DNA of 43,028 nucleotides from Bacteroidota bacterium (GCA_016124275.1 WGOA01000017.1:1-43028), one strand, 5' to 3'. Numbered from the stretch's first letter, positions 32,641 through 41,946 are shown. The notes: generated from the letters alone by a model not told the origin. Made by a program: numbers and translations.

Positions 32641-33228
32641 TTATTCCTTGCCTTCCAGCGACCGCAGCTTGTCCCAGCGGGGGTCAACAGGTTTGGAAAG
32701 GTCTTGATGAATGGTTTCTTCCGGCTTTTTAGGCGCTTTTATTTCTGTCTCGTCTGACGGATCCAGGTTTTGTCCCTGCAATCGGCGCAATACCTCCAAA
32801 TTGCAAGGCCTGCTGGCCAACGGCAACTCTTCGCAACCCTGCAGCATGGGTACGCTCAATTGAATGAACTCGTACATGTGCTGCTCAATGTCTAAATGGG
32901 TTTCTTCGGGGCCAATGATGATAACATCCTCATCCTCAAGGGCTCCCTCGCGACCCGTTTTGACGTAAACTTTGAAATGGCCGTGAATAGGCAACTGAAG
33001 CGGTGCCAGGCAGCGGTCGCACTCCACGTGCACCTGCCCACCGATATCAAAAGTCAGGGTCATGACCCGGTCGCGTTTTTCAAGCGCCAGATCAACGAAA
33101 ACCTTTCCCTGCTGCACCAAACTCCCTTCAAAGGACTCAAAAAAGGCATCTCCTACTTCAAAATTGAAATAGTGAATGCCTACTTGCAGTCCCACAAAGG
33201 GAATCCTGTATTCGCTCCGACCTTTCAA
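32641..33228 (-). CDS. yceD: DUF177 (YceD) family protein
   Basis: A 195-residue cytosolic protein of the YceD/DUF177 family, which is linked to 23S rRNA accumulation and large-subunit assembly in bacteria and plants. The conserved core is VHVECDRCLAPLQLPI (Cys70, Cys73), then an acidic stretch, ELPLASRPC and the C-terminal PRWDKLRSL. The latter and the position before rpmF are characteristic. ATG 33228 lies 22 bases after the predicted start point of a good promoter-like site. Confidence 0.9.
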   Translation of the reverse strand: MKGRSEYRIPFVGLQVGIHYFNFEVGDAFFESFEGSLVQQGKVFVDLALEKRDRVMTLTFDIGGQVHVECDRCLAPLQLPIHGHFKVYVKTGREGALEDEDVIIIGPEETHLDIEQHMYEFIQLSVPMLQGCEELPLASRPCNLEVLRRLQGQNLDPSDETEIKAPKKPEETIHQDLSKPVDPRWDKLRSLEGKE

Positions 33229-33256
33229 AGAATTACTGCACCTGTTAACAGGGCGT

Positions 33257-33289
33257 CAAAGATACGGGTTTAGGCAGCATTCCTACGAA
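33257..33289 (-). promoter_or_regulatory. Candidate promoter of yceD-rpmF
   Basis: On the minus strand: TTCG (33289-33286), 21 bases, TATCTTTG (33264-33257). The -7 box matches TAnnTTTG exactly and the -33 box has one mismatch. An inverted repeat TTAGGCAG / CTGCCTAA (33270-33277 and 33295-33302) brackets the -33 region and could be an operator. Confidence 0.5.
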
Positions 33290-33308
33290 TTCCCCTGCCT
33301 AAGACGAT

Positions 33309-33338
33309 CAAATTTTGCCCCGAATTGGCCAAAATTTG
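33309..33338. repeat. Inverted repeat in the pdxA-yceD gap
   Basis: Perfect 9-base arms CAAATTTTG (33309-33317) and CAAAATTTG (33330-33338) separated by 12 bases. No T-tract follows on the minus strand, so termination of the pdxA transcript here is uncertain; a protein-binding site upstream of the yceD promoter is an alternative. Confidence 0.5.
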
Positions 33339-33405
33339 GCGAAAAGCACCCGTTTTGCCGGCAAACGCAACGCGAAAAGCGACCAAAGAGGCCTGCACAC
33401 CTGCC

Positions 33406-34437
33406 TCAGGCCGGTTCAGGCAAGCCGATGAGGGCCCGATTTCTGGCGATATCCAGGGCCAAAAACGCGGCTGCCCGCAAGGAATCCGGGTCTGCCAGGT
33501 TTTTGCCGGCAATATCAAACGCAGTACCGTGATCAGGGCTGGTGCGAACCACCGGCAGCCCGGCCGTGTAATTGACCCCTGTACCAAAGGCCAGGGTTTT
33601 AAACGGAATCAATCCCTGGTCGTGGTACATGGCCAAAACCGCGTCAAAAGCCTGGTGCTTGCCCGATCCGAAAAAACTATCGGCGGGGAAGGGACCAAAA
33701 ACAAGGGCTTTCTTTTCCTGTGCGTCTAAAACAGCCGGCATGATGCAGCGCGCTTCTTCATCGCCAAACATCCCGTCATTTCCCGCATGCGGATTGAGCC
33801 CCAGCACGGCAATCTTTGGTTTGCTGATGCCGAAATCGTGCTGCAGCGACCGGTACAATACCCGCAATTTTGAGAACACCAATTCAGGGGTGATGGCCGA
33901 AGCTACCTGGCTGATGGGCAGGTGATTCGTGACCAGCCCGACCCTCAATTCGCCCGAAACCAACAGCATAACGCTGTTGCGAACCTGGAAATACTGGCTA
34001 AAGTATTCCGTATGACCGGGGAAGGGGAATCGGTCCTGGGGCAAGTTGCTCTTGTGAATGGGGGCGGTGACCAGCGCCTGGATGTCCCCTTTGCTCAGGG
34101 CCTCCGCCGCGGCCATAATGGCTGCAGCAGCGTGCTGACCGGACTGCTTGGTGGGGTTGCCCGGTTCGATCAGGCTTTCGTCCTCCCAACAATTGACCAC
34201 GTTGATTTGCCGGGGGTTGGGCTCCGCATCAGGGCGCAAGGTGGTGTATGAAAAGCCGGACTCGTCCAGCGCTTTTTTGTAGTAGGCCAACAAGCGCGAC
34301 GACCCGTACACAACAGGGGTGAACAGCGTGAGCAGCCTTGGATCACGCAGGGTTTTGACGATAATTTCAGGACCGATGCCGTTGGAGTCGCCAACGGTAA
34401 TGCCAACCCGGGGCAAGCGTTTGTCTGGACTGCTCAT
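33406..34437 (-). CDS. pdxA: 4-hydroxythreonine-4-phosphate dehydrogenase
   Basis: A 343-residue PdxA, the NAD-dependent, metal-requiring oxidoreductase of the DXP-dependent vitamin B6 pathway. The three metal-binding histidines are His142 (FPGHTEY), His217 (LNPHAGNDG) and His272 (YHDQGLIPFK); GTAFDIAG near the C-terminus is typical. The ATG overlaps the leucyl aminopeptidase stop as ATGA, so the two are translationally coupled. Length is standard, and pdxA before yceD-rpmF is a common Bacteroidota order. Confidence 0.96.
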   Translation of the reverse strand: MSSPDKRLPRVGITVGDSNGIGPEIIVKTLRDPRLLTLFTPVVYGSSRLLAYYKKALDESGFSYTTLRPDAEPNPRQINVVNCWEDESLIEPGNPTKQSGQHAAAAIMAAAEALSKGDIQALVTAPIHKSNLPQDRFPFPGHTEYFSQYFQVRNSVMLLVSGELRVGLVTNHLPISQVASAITPELVFSKLRVLYRSLQHDFGISKPKIAVLGLNPHAGNDGMFGDEEARCIMPAVLDAQEKKALVFGPFPADSFFGSGKHQAFDAVLAMYHDQGLIPFKTLAFGTGVNYTAGLPVVRTSPDHGTAFDIAGKNLADPDSLRAAAFLALDIARNRALIGLPEPA

Positions 34438-35876
34438 GCCGCATAGTGTTTGAGAAAATGATACAAAAGGCGCACGCCTACACCCGTGCCAAAACGGGTG
34501 CGGTAGGCATTGGCTGCGTGCAGGTACGCTGGCCCGGCAATGTCCAGGTGCAACCAGGGATAATCGGTGAATGCCTCCAAAAACTTGCCGGCGGTAATAG
34601 CGCCGCCAAATCCGCCCCCGACGTTTTTAAGGTCTGCCACATCGGATTTGATCTCATCGGCGTACTCCGGCCAGAAAGGAAACTCCGCAATGCGCTCGTG
34701 AACAGCCTGCCCGGAGCGCTTGAGCCCTTCGACCGTTTCTGGCGCAGCGGTGCCCATGGCGACAATGCCCAAAGGTCCGATTGCTGCAGCTGCAGCCCCG
34801 GTCAAAGTGGCTAAATCGATGACCAATTCCGGCTTGAATTGCTTGGCGTAATGCAACGCATCGGCGAGCAACAGACGGCCCTCGGCATCGGTGTTCAAGA
34901 CCTCAACTGACTTGCCGCTGTACATGCGGATGATGTCGCCCGGAACGTAGGCGTTGCCCCCCGGCCGGTTATCTGTGGCGGGCACCAGACCAATAATATG
35001 AACGGGCAGTTTAGCCCGGGCTGCGGCATAAAGGGCACCGGCAACCGCCGCGCCGCCCGCCATATCGCATTTCATAAAGTCCATGCCGTTGGCCGTCTGC
35101 TTGAGCGAGAGCCCACCCGTGTCGTACACCACTCCCTTACCGACCAATACCACGGGTTTTTTATTGCGCACTTTGGCCGGCTTCCATTCCATTACGGTGA
35201 ACGTAGCCGGGTCGGGACTGCCCAAATTGACGGCCAGCAAGCCGCCCATTCCGAGCTCCTCAATTTTTTTGTGGTTGAGCACTGACACCCGGAAACCGGC
35301 CTCTTTGCCCAGTTTTTGAAACTCCTTAGCCATTTGCACCGCGGTCAAAAACGAGAGGGGCTCGTTGACAAGATCGCGCGCATGGCAGGTAGCCTGCACG
35401 ATGGTTTCCAACTCCTGCAAGCCTGTTGCGGACAGCGCAGCCGTAGAAATACGCGCCTGTTGAAGCGTGTACTTGCCGTCGCCGTTGCTGCGGTAGCGCC
35501 GAAACTGGTAATTGGCCAGCGCAAGCCCTTCTAAAAAGGCAAAAGCCACTGCGGGATTGCCGCTTGCGTCATCCAAAAAAATGCGGCTCACCTTATTGCG
35601 ATTCAGCCATTCCGCCGTATCGGCACCCAAGCGCCGGAGCAATTCCTGATCTGCCGGGCTTTCGGTGCGCGCAGCGGTGTGCACGGCCAGCAGGCCATCC
35701 GTTTTATCCCTTCGCTGCCCGGGAAAAAAAAGCAATTCGCGCTCTTGTTGGAACGCCTGTTTGGCACTGTTGGCCTCGGCTTCGGATAGCCCGCTTTTGG
35801 TCCAGTCCGTTTGTTTTCCGGTCAAAAGAACCAGGACGTCTCCGGCAGAGGCGTTGCGTGCGCTACTTAAATTCAT
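34434..35876 (-). CDS. M17 leucyl aminopeptidase
   Basis: A 480-residue cytosolic leucine aminopeptidase. The two-metal site is complete: Lys247 and Asp252 (VGKGVVYDTGG), Asp271 (MKCDMAGGAA), Asp330 and Glu332 in the M17 signature NTDAEGRL, with the catalytic Arg334. The N-terminal half is the usual divergent domain. ATG 35876 (MNLSSARN) is preferred to the TTG three codons upstream. It heads the minus-strand run and has a TATATTTG box 99 bases upstream. The stop overlaps the pdxA start. Confidence 0.95.
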   Translation of the reverse strand: MNLSSARNASAGDVLVLLTGKQTDWTKSGLSEAEANSAKQAFQQERELLFFPGQRRDKTDGLLAVHTAARTESPADQELLRRLGADTAEWLNRNKVSRIFLDDASGNPAVAFAFLEGLALANYQFRRYRSNGDGKYTLQQARISTAALSATGLQELETIVQATCHARDLVNEPLSFLTAVQMAKEFQKLGKEAGFRVSVLNHKKIEELGMGGLLAVNLGSPDPATFTVMEWKPAKVRNKKPVVLVGKGVVYDTGGLSLKQTANGMDFMKCDMAGGAAVAGALYAAARAKLPVHIIGLVPATDNRPGGNAYVPGDIIRMYSGKSVEVLNTDAEGRLLLADALHYAKQFKPELVIDLATLTGAAAAAIGPLGIVAMGTAAPETVEGLKRSGQAVHERIAEFPFWPEYADEIKSDVADLKNVGGGFGGAITAGKFLEAFTDYPWLHLDIAGPAYLHAANAYRTRFGTGVGVRLLYHFLKHYAA

Positions 35877-35974
35877 ATAGACCAAAAGTGTTAATGCCGG
35901 GCGAAGGGCTAAAGCGCCCGATCGGCGAATGGATGAGAAGGAATGAGGTTGTGCCCCGAAATAGGCGAACCCGG

Positions 35975-35982
35975 CAAATATA
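35975..35982 (-). promoter_or_regulatory. Candidate -7 box of the aminopeptidase-pdxA run
   Basis: TATATTTG on the minus strand matches the Bacteroidota -7 consensus exactly; the expected -33 TTTG is not clear. The 35877-36092 gap between divergent genes must hold promoters for both; I see no good plus-strand match for rsmA. Confidence 0.4.
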
Positions 35983-36092
35983 GCGATTGCTCCGGCTGCC
36001 TTAACTTGCCCGGCCGTCGATCCCCACCTTTAGTTGCGGAAAAATTCAAGGTTACTTGAAGTGACATTCTGCCGCAGATCCCCGGTTACGCC

Positions 36093-37046
36093 ATGCAGAA
36101 AAAGAAATCGCTCGGGCAACATTTTTTAACCGAACCCGGGGCCGCCCGGCGCATCGCTGATGCACTGCAGCCCCTTTCCCCCGGCAACCGCTGTCTGGAA
36201 ATCGGCCCGGGCGAAGGGGCGCTTACGCGTCATCTGTTGGCCCGCGGCGACCTTGAATTGCACGTCTGCGAGCTGGATGACCGCTTCGCTGCTCGCCTTC
36301 CGGTGCTCTTTCCCCTGTTGCAAAATCGGGTGCTGCACGAGGACTTTCTGGCATTAAACGAAGCGGCGTTGCCCGCTGCACCTTTTGTGTTGGTCGGGAA
36401 TTTTCCCTACAACATTTCCTCGCAGATCATCTTTCGGATGCTGGATTGGCGCACGCGCATTCCGCTGATGGTGGGCATGTTTCAGCGCGAAGTGGCCTTG
36501 CGGCTTTGTGCCGGTCCGGGCAGCAAAGCCTACGGGGTGATCAGTGTGCTGGCCGGGGCCTGGTACCGCGCGGAGTATTTGTTTGAACTCCCTCCGTCTG
36601 CTTTTTCGCCGCCGCCAAAGGTGCATTCTGCGGTCATTCGCCTGCATCGCCGCGAGCGCGATCCCCTGCCGGATGAAGCGCTGTTCAGGCGCCTGGTAAA
36701 AGCAGCTTTTCAACAACGGCGAAAAAAATTGCGCAACGCTTTGCAGGAATTCTACGCAGAAGAGCAACTTGCGCTGCCGCTTTTTGACCGGCGAGCCGAA
36801 GACCTTTCCGGGGCTGTTTATGAGGCTATGGCAGCGGCATGGCCGGCTTTGCCGAAGGAGTTGGCCGCCGGGTTTTCCGGTTTTGAAGGCTCACCGCGGC
36901 CGGCAGCTCAACCAGGCGATTCAGCCCCGGAGGCTCCGGCGGCCGACCGTTCTACCGCAGGCTTGCCGGCTTCGCGGCTTCGTCCCCAGGGGGGCAATCG
37001 CAAAAAAGCTTCCGGGTTCAGACCGGAGGACAATGAGGCATTTTAA
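36093..37046 (+). CDS. rsmA: 16S rRNA dimethyladenosine transferase RsmA (KsgA)
   Basis: A 317-residue SAM-dependent methyltransferase that dimethylates A1518 and A1519 of 16S rRNA late in small-subunit assembly. The N-terminal KKSLGQHFL, the SAM motif EIGPGEG (36-42) and the catalytic NFPYNIS (103-109) are all present. The core ends near residue 262. A tail of about 55 residues follows, rich in Ala, Pro, Gly and basic residues and probably disordered, which is longer than usual for the family. The dehydrogenase gene starts four bases later. Confidence 0.95.
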   Translation: MQKKKSLGQHFLTEPGAARRIADALQPLSPGNRCLEIGPGEGALTRHLLARGDLELHVCELDDRFAARLPVLFPLLQNRVLHEDFLALNEAALPAAPFVLVGNFPYNISSQIIFRMLDWRTRIPLMVGMFQREVALRLCAGPGSKAYGVISVLAGAWYRAEYLFELPPSAFSPPPKVHSAVIRLHRRERDPLPDEALFRRLVKAAFQQRRKKLRNALQEFYAEEQLALPLFDRRAEDLSGAVYEAMAAAWPALPKELAAGFSGFEGSPRPAAQPGDSAPEAPAADRSTAGLPASRLRPQGGNRKKASGFRPEDNEAF

Positions 37047-37049
37047 CCT

Positions 37050-37988
37050 ATGAAAGTATTAATTACGGATCACCTTCATCCGCTTCTGGCGGAGCGCCTC
37101 CGGGCTGCCGGGATGGATTGCGACGTGGAGCCCGACATCAGCAATGAAGAGGTCATGGCCAGTCTGCACGCTTACCAGGGGCTCGTGGTGGCCACCAAAA
37201 TCCGGGTTACCGAAGCGCTTTTGGACAGTGCGCCGGACCTGCAATTCGTTGCGCGGGCAGGTTCGGGCATGGAAAACATTGATCAGGTTGCGGCGGGTTT
37301 GCGGGGCATTTCTTGTGTGAGTTCACCAGAGGGCAATGCGGGGGCGGTAGCGGAGCACGCGGTAGGCATGCTGCTGGCCCTGCTCAATCATCTGCCCCGG
37401 GCCGACCGCGAGATGCGGCAGGGTTTGTTCCGGCGCGAAGCCAATCGCGGAACGGAATTGTTTGGCAAAACACTGGCCATCATTGGCTTTGGGCATACGG
37501 GAAGCGCGCTGGCAGCCCGCCTGCGGGGTTTTGGCATGACGCTTTTGGCCCACGATAAATACAAGAGCGGTTTTTCATCGGGGGAATGGCTGGAGTGCGA
37601 CTGGGCGAGGATTTACCGAGAAGCGGACATTGTAAGCCTGCACTTGCCGCTTACCCCGGAGACGCATTACCTCATCAATGCCGACTGCCTGGCGCGGTTT
37701 GAAAAACCGATTTACCTGGTCAACACGTCCCGGGGTCCGATTGTGCACACCGTTGATTTGATTGATGGGCTGCAGGCTGGTCGCGTACTCGGGGCAGCGC
37801 TGGATGTTTTTGAAAACGAAAAGCCGGACACTTTCGGCCCTGCTGAAGCGCTTTGGTGGGAGCCGCTTCGGGCCATGGAGCAGGTTTTACTGAGTCCTCA
37901 TGTGGCCGGTTTGACCATGGAAAGCCGATTTAAGATTGCCGAAGTCCTTGCGTCAAAGATTTTAGCCCTTCCCCCGAGTGTTAAATAA
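37050..37988 (+). CDS. D-isomer-specific 2-hydroxyacid dehydrogenase (SerA-like)
   Basis: A 312-residue NAD-dependent dehydrogenase of the D-3-phosphoglycerate dehydrogenase group. The Rossmann loop is GFGHTG (146-151) and the catalytic triad is Arg228 (NTSRGP), Glu255 or Glu257 (LDVFENE; Glu257 fits the usual spacing) and His284 (SPHVAG). There is no C-terminal ACT domain, so it lacks serine feedback control of the long SerA form. Substrate could be 3-phosphoglycerate or another 2-hydroxyacid. It is probably co-transcribed with rsmA, four bases apart. Confidence 0.9.
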   Translation: MKVLITDHLHPLLAERLRAAGMDCDVEPDISNEEVMASLHAYQGLVVATKIRVTEALLDSAPDLQFVARAGSGMENIDQVAAGLRGISCVSSPEGNAGAVAEHAVGMLLALLNHLPRADREMRQGLFRREANRGTELFGKTLAIIGFGHTGSALAARLRGFGMTLLAHDKYKSGFSSGEWLECDWARIYREADIVSLHLPLTPETHYLINADCLARFEKPIYLVNTSRGPIVHTVDLIDGLQAGRVLGAALDVFENEKPDTFGPAEALWWEPLRAMEQVLLSPHVAGLTMESRFKIAEVLASKILALPPSVK

Positions 37989-37997
37989 TTTAACACT
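37977..37997. repeat. Perfect palindrome enclosing the dehydrogenase stop codon
   Basis: Nine-base arms AGTGTTAAA and TTTAACACT with a three-base loop that is the TAA stop codon itself. No T-tract follows on the plus strand. The right half-site TTAACACTT recurs at 38107-38115, just upstream of the receptor promoter, and in reverse (AAGTGTTAA) at 35886-35894. Confidence 0.9.
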
Positions 37998-38141
37998 TAT
38001 GGCCCGCAAACCCGCGTCAAACCTCGGTTTCTTAACATTTCATACACCTCAATTTTTCTAATGGCTTACGAATCATCAAATTATGACGAACCCTTGACGC
38101 GCAGTATTAACACTTGCTTAACCTTGTTAGGGATATTTGTC

Positions 38142-38149
38142 TAAATTTG
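38142..38149 (+). promoter_or_regulatory. Candidate -7 box of the TonB receptor gene
   Basis: TAAATTTG matches TAnnTTTG exactly and lies 38 bases before the receptor ATG. The -33 region has no TTTG but contains TTAAC repeats (38107 and 38118), suggesting an activated or repressible promoter. Confidence 0.45.
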
Positions 38150-38187
38150 ACGGCTTTCGACCATTCACAAAACCTGCGCATCCGCTT

Positions 38188-41100
38188 ATGATTCGTGTGC
38201 TCTACACCTTGTTCCTTGCCGTTCTGGTATCCGGCGCAGCTATCGCGCAAACCGGAGAGATCCAGGGCAAGGTTACTGACGATGGGGGAGAAGGGATCCC
38301 ATTTGCCAACGTTGCTGTTTACAGTTCTGACGTGCTGATTACCGGTACGGCTACAGACTTTGACGGCAAATACTCCATTAGCGGTCTGACCCCAGGTCGT
38401 TACGATGTGGAGGCATCTTTTGCCGGCAACAAAGCCAGAATTACCAACATTGTGGTGTCGCAGGGCATTGCTTTTGGCGTTGATCTTACGCTTTCTAAGT
38501 CCATTCAGCTTCAAACCATTACCATTGAGTACGAAGCGCCCATGGTCGATGCGGGTAATACTACGTCTGGCGGGGTGGTGACCAAAGAGGACATCAAGAA
38601 CATCCCAACCCGAAATGTGCAGAGCCTTGCGGCTACGCAGGCAGGGGTGTATCAAAGCGACGAAGGTGCCGGACTGAACATCAAGGGATCCCGCGGGGAT
38701 GCTACCGAATACGTGATTGACGGGGTAAGGGTATCGGGTTCTTTGAACCTTCCCCAGAACGCTATTGAACAGATTCAGGTCATTACGGGTGGCGTAGATG
38801 CCCGCTATGGCGATGCCACGGGTGGTTTTATTACCATTACTACGCGCGGTCCTGCCAACCAGTTTAACGGCGAATTCGAAGTCATTACTTCTGAATTTTT
38901 GGATGGCTACGGCTACAACCTGGGCAACGTCTTTTTGACTGGTCCGCTGATCAAGCAGTACAAAGGCACGGATTCTGTGCGTTCCAAGCTCGGTTTCTTT
39001 GTTGCTGCTGAATTCTTGCACGAAACGGATCCCGATCCGGCAGCAGTCGATAACTACCGGGTTAAAGACGAAGTGTTGAACGACCTGTTCAACAATCCGC
39101 TTCGCCCTTCCTCCACGTCATCAGGTTTGGACCTTACCTCGGAATTTGTTTCGCCCAACGATCTGGAAACCGTTCGGATCAAGCAGAACATTGCCAATGA
39201 TGGACTCAATATTACGGGCAAGTTTGACTTGCGCCTCGGTGAGTTGACCAACCTGACCTTGGGCGGCACCTGGCGCTGGAACCGTTTTAATGAGTACCAG
39301 CGCACGTTCTCCATGTTCAACTACGAGAACAACCCGCTGAACGTTCAAAACACCTACCGCGGTTACCTGCGCTTTACCCAACGTTTCCCTGAACGCCGCG
39401 CAAAAGAAGGCGAGACGGCTTCTTCTTTGGGTAATGCATTTTACTCTATCCAGGTTGACTACACCAAGTTCAAGCGCCAGCGCGAGGACGAACGTCACGG
39501 CCAGAATCCCTTTAACTATGGGTACGTAGGCAATTTCGAAACCTACGAAGAGCCCGTTTACGTTTACCAAACGGACTCGCTGACCGGTCTGAACGGTTAT
39601 ACCCTGGTCGGTTTCCGCGATACCTCTGTTCTCTTTAGCCCAGGTACCTTAAACCCAGGCTTGACCAATTACACCAGCTCTTACTATAACCTGACCAACC
39701 AGTTGCCGTCCAATATTTTTGATGTGCAGCTTGGCGGTGGTTTGTTGAACGGAGACTTCACGCAAAACCTGACGGTGTATTCCATGTATTACAACACGGG
39801 AGTGCCGTGGTTTAACTACAGCTATGCCGACGATGATCAGTTCGCTCTTACGTTAAACGCCGCTCTGGACATTAAGAATACCAAGTCCAAAGTTTCGTCT
39901 AAGCACAGCATTGAATTTGGGTTCGAATTTCAGCAGCGCATTGAGCGATTCTGGGGCACTAACCCGATCAGTTTGTGGACGGTTATGCGCCAGTTGTCCA
40001 ACCAGCATATTCAGTTGGATGGCCAGTCACCAATTTTGGTCATTGATGGTCAATCCTACACCTACGAGGAATACCTCAACAACCCCGACCTGCAATTCGG
40101 TCAGTTTGATACCATAAACTACCAGTTTCAGAACTCTGGTCAGACCTGGTTTGATCAGCAGCTCCGCGACCGGATGAACCAGGAGGGCTTTAATGTTTCC
40201 GATCTGGACTTCATCAATACGGATGCGCTGCCAGCTGATTTCTACAGCCTTGATCTGTTCAGCGCCGATGAATTGTTGAACAACGGCAGCCAGTTTGTTT
40301 TCTACAACGGCTACGATTACACCGGTGAGAAGCAAACGGGGCAGGTGGCCTGGGAAGATTTCTTCCTGGATAAAGATGAGAACGGAAACTTCACCCGGCG
40401 TGTAGATGCCTTCCGTCCTATTTATTCTGCAGCGTACATTCAGGACCGATTCAACTTTAACGACATCGTGTTCCGCGTCGGATTGCGCGTTGACCGTTAC
40501 GATGCTAACCGCAAGGTTCTGCAGGATCCATTTACCTTGTATGATGCCCGTTCCGCAGGCGAAGTAGATGGCTCCATCTATTCTGCTCCCAACAACTACA
40601 ACGGTTTAACCTCGCAGCCCCAGAACATCGGCGATGACTTTGTGGTGTATGTGGATGATCCGAACTCCGCCACCCCCACCATTTTGGGGTACCGCGATGA
40701 TCGGCAATGGTACAATGCCGCCGGGGAACCGGTTGCTGATCCGGACATCATTGCTTCTCAAAGCGTAGGAGCGGAGCCGACGCCCTACCTGGTTAACCCT
40801 AACCATGACATCAAGAACCCGGAAGAATCCGGATGGGATCCAAACTCGTCTTTCGTCGACTACGAGCCGCAGATCACGGTGATGCCGCGTATTGCGTTCT
40901 CCTTCCCCATCTCCAAAGAAGCCGGGCGTGAAGCGCTGTTTTTTGCACACTACGATGTTTTGGCTCAGCGTCCCCAAGGCCAGGCCGGTGCCACCCCCTA
41001 CGACTACTTCTTCCTGGAAGACAACCAAGGTCCCCAGATTGACAACCCGAACCTGCGGCCTGAGAAAACCATTGATTATCAAATTGGTTTCCAGCAGCAG

Positions 41101-41946
41101 ATTTCAGACAACTCTGTGGTTAAGTTGAGCGCGTTTTACCGCGAACTGCGGGACATGGTGCAGATTCTGCAATTGCCCTTCGCTTACCCGATTACCTACA
41201 CCACCTTTGGCAACCTCGACTTTGGTACCATCAAAGGCCTCTCGTTTAACTACGAGATTGCCCGCAGGGTAAACAACATCAAGATTGACGCCAACTACAC
41301 CTTGCAGTTTGCCGATGGCACGGGTTCTAACTCCACCAGCCAGATTAACCTGGTCGGCGCGGGACAGCCCAACCTCCGGACCATTCTTCCTTTGACCTAT
41401 GATTCCCGCCACACCTTGCGCGCTAACATTGATTACCGCTATGGGGAAGGCCTCAACTACAATGGTCCCCGGATTGGGGAGAAAGACATTTTCTCTAATG
41501 CAGGGTTGAACTTGCAGCTCAACTCCCGCTCTGGTGAACCCTATTCCCGCCAGCGTGACCCGACGCCTGACGCCCTCTTTGGTGTGGCCAGTCGCTCAAC
41601 GTTGGACGGCAAGGTTAACGGATCCCGTCTGCCTTGGCATTTTCGCGCAGACATGAAAATAGATAAATCTTTCTTTGTTGAAGTGGGCGATAACAAGAAG
41701 ACACTTGGATTCAATGTGTACATCTGGGTTCAAAACTTGTTTAACAACGACAACGTGCTGGGCGTCTATGGATTCACTGGCAACCCGGATGACGATGGCT
41801 ACCTCGCATCAGCCATCGGTCAGGAAGCGCTCAAGGCTACGCTTAACCCGGAGACTTACGAGGCACTTTACTCCATTAAAGTGAACAATCCGGATAATTA
41901 CACCATCCCCCGTCGCGTCCGCTTAGGGGTTAACGTCAGCTTCTAA
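38188..41946 (+). CDS. TonB-dependent receptor with carboxypeptidase-like regulatory domain
   Basis: A 1252-residue outer-membrane receptor. The signal peptide ends AAIAQ (about residue 21); ATG 38188 is chosen over an upstream TTG because it gives that signal peptide. A carboxypeptidase-regulatory-like beta-sandwich follows (EIQGKVTDDGGEGIPFANVAV to about residue 105), then the plug (VVTKEDIKNIPTRNVQSLAATQAGV, IEQIQVITGGVDARYGDATGGFITITT) and a large barrel ending in NVSF. Receptors of this type move ligands across the outer membrane using TonB energy. There is no SusD-type partner; instead a large secreted protein gene follows after 26 bases. A full SusC assignment is therefore not supported. 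Ligand unknown. Confidence 0.92.
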   Translation: MIRVLYTLFLAVLVSGAAIAQTGEIQGKVTDDGGEGIPFANVAVYSSDVLITGTATDFDGKYSISGLTPGRYDVEASFAGNKARITNIVVSQGIAFGVDLTLSKSIQLQTITIEYEAPMVDAGNTTSGGVVTKEDIKNIPTRNVQSLAATQAGVYQSDEGAGLNIKGSRGDATEYVIDGVRVSGSLNLPQNAIEQIQVITGGVDARYGDATGGFITITTRGPANQFNGEFEVITSEFLDGYGYNLGNVFLTGPLIKQYKGTDSVRSKLGFFVAAEFLHETDPDPAAVDNYRVKDEVLNDLFNNPLRPSSTSSGLDLTSEFVSPNDLETVRIKQNIANDGLNITGKFDLRLGELTNLTLGGTWRWNRFNEYQRTFSMFNYENNPLNVQNTYRGYLRFTQRFPERRAKEGETASSLGNAFYSIQVDYTKFKRQREDERHGQNPFNYGYVGNFETYEEPVYVYQTDSLTGLNGYTLVGFRDTSVLFSPGTLNPGLTNYTSSYYNLTNQLPSNIFDVQLGGGLLNGDFTQNLTVYSMYYNTGVPWFNYSYADDDQFALTLNAALDIKNTKSKVSSKHSIEFGFEFQQRIERFWGTNPISLWTVMRQLSNQHIQLDGQSPILVIDGQSYTYEEYLNNPDLQFGQFDTINYQFQNSGQTWFDQQLRDRMNQEGFNVSDLDFINTDALPADFYSLDLFSADELLNNGSQFVFYNGYDYTGEKQTGQVAWEDFFLDKDENGNFTRRVDAFRPIYSAAYIQDRFNFNDIVFRVGLRVDRYDANRKVLQDPFTLYDARSAGEVDGSIYSAPNNYNGLTSQPQNIGDDFVVYVDDPNSATPTILGYRDDRQWYNAAGEPVADPDIIASQSVGAEPTPYLVNPNHDIKNPEESGWDPNSSFVDYEPQITVMPRIAFSFPISKEAGREALFFAHYDVLAQRPQGQAGATPYDYFFLEDNQGPQIDNPNLRPEKTIDYQIGFQQQISDNSVVKLSAFYRELRDMVQILQLPFAYPITYTTFGNLDFGTIKGLSFNYEIARRVNNIKIDANYTLQFADGTGSNSTSQINLVGAGQPNLRTILPLTYDSRHTLRANIDYRYGEGLNYNGPRIGEKDIFSNAGLNLQLNSRSGEPYSRQRDPTPDALFGVASRSTLDGKVNGSRLPWHFRADMKIDKSFFVEVGDNKKTLGFNVYIWVQNLFNNDNVLGVYGFTGNPDDDGYLASAIGQEALKATLNPETYEALYSIKVNNPDNYTIPRRVRLGVNVSF

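Noticed and set aside
38107-39021. 304-codon open frame on the minus strand opposite the TonB receptor N-terminus
   Set aside because: It is wholly antisense to the well-supported signal peptide, regulatory domain and plug of the receptor.
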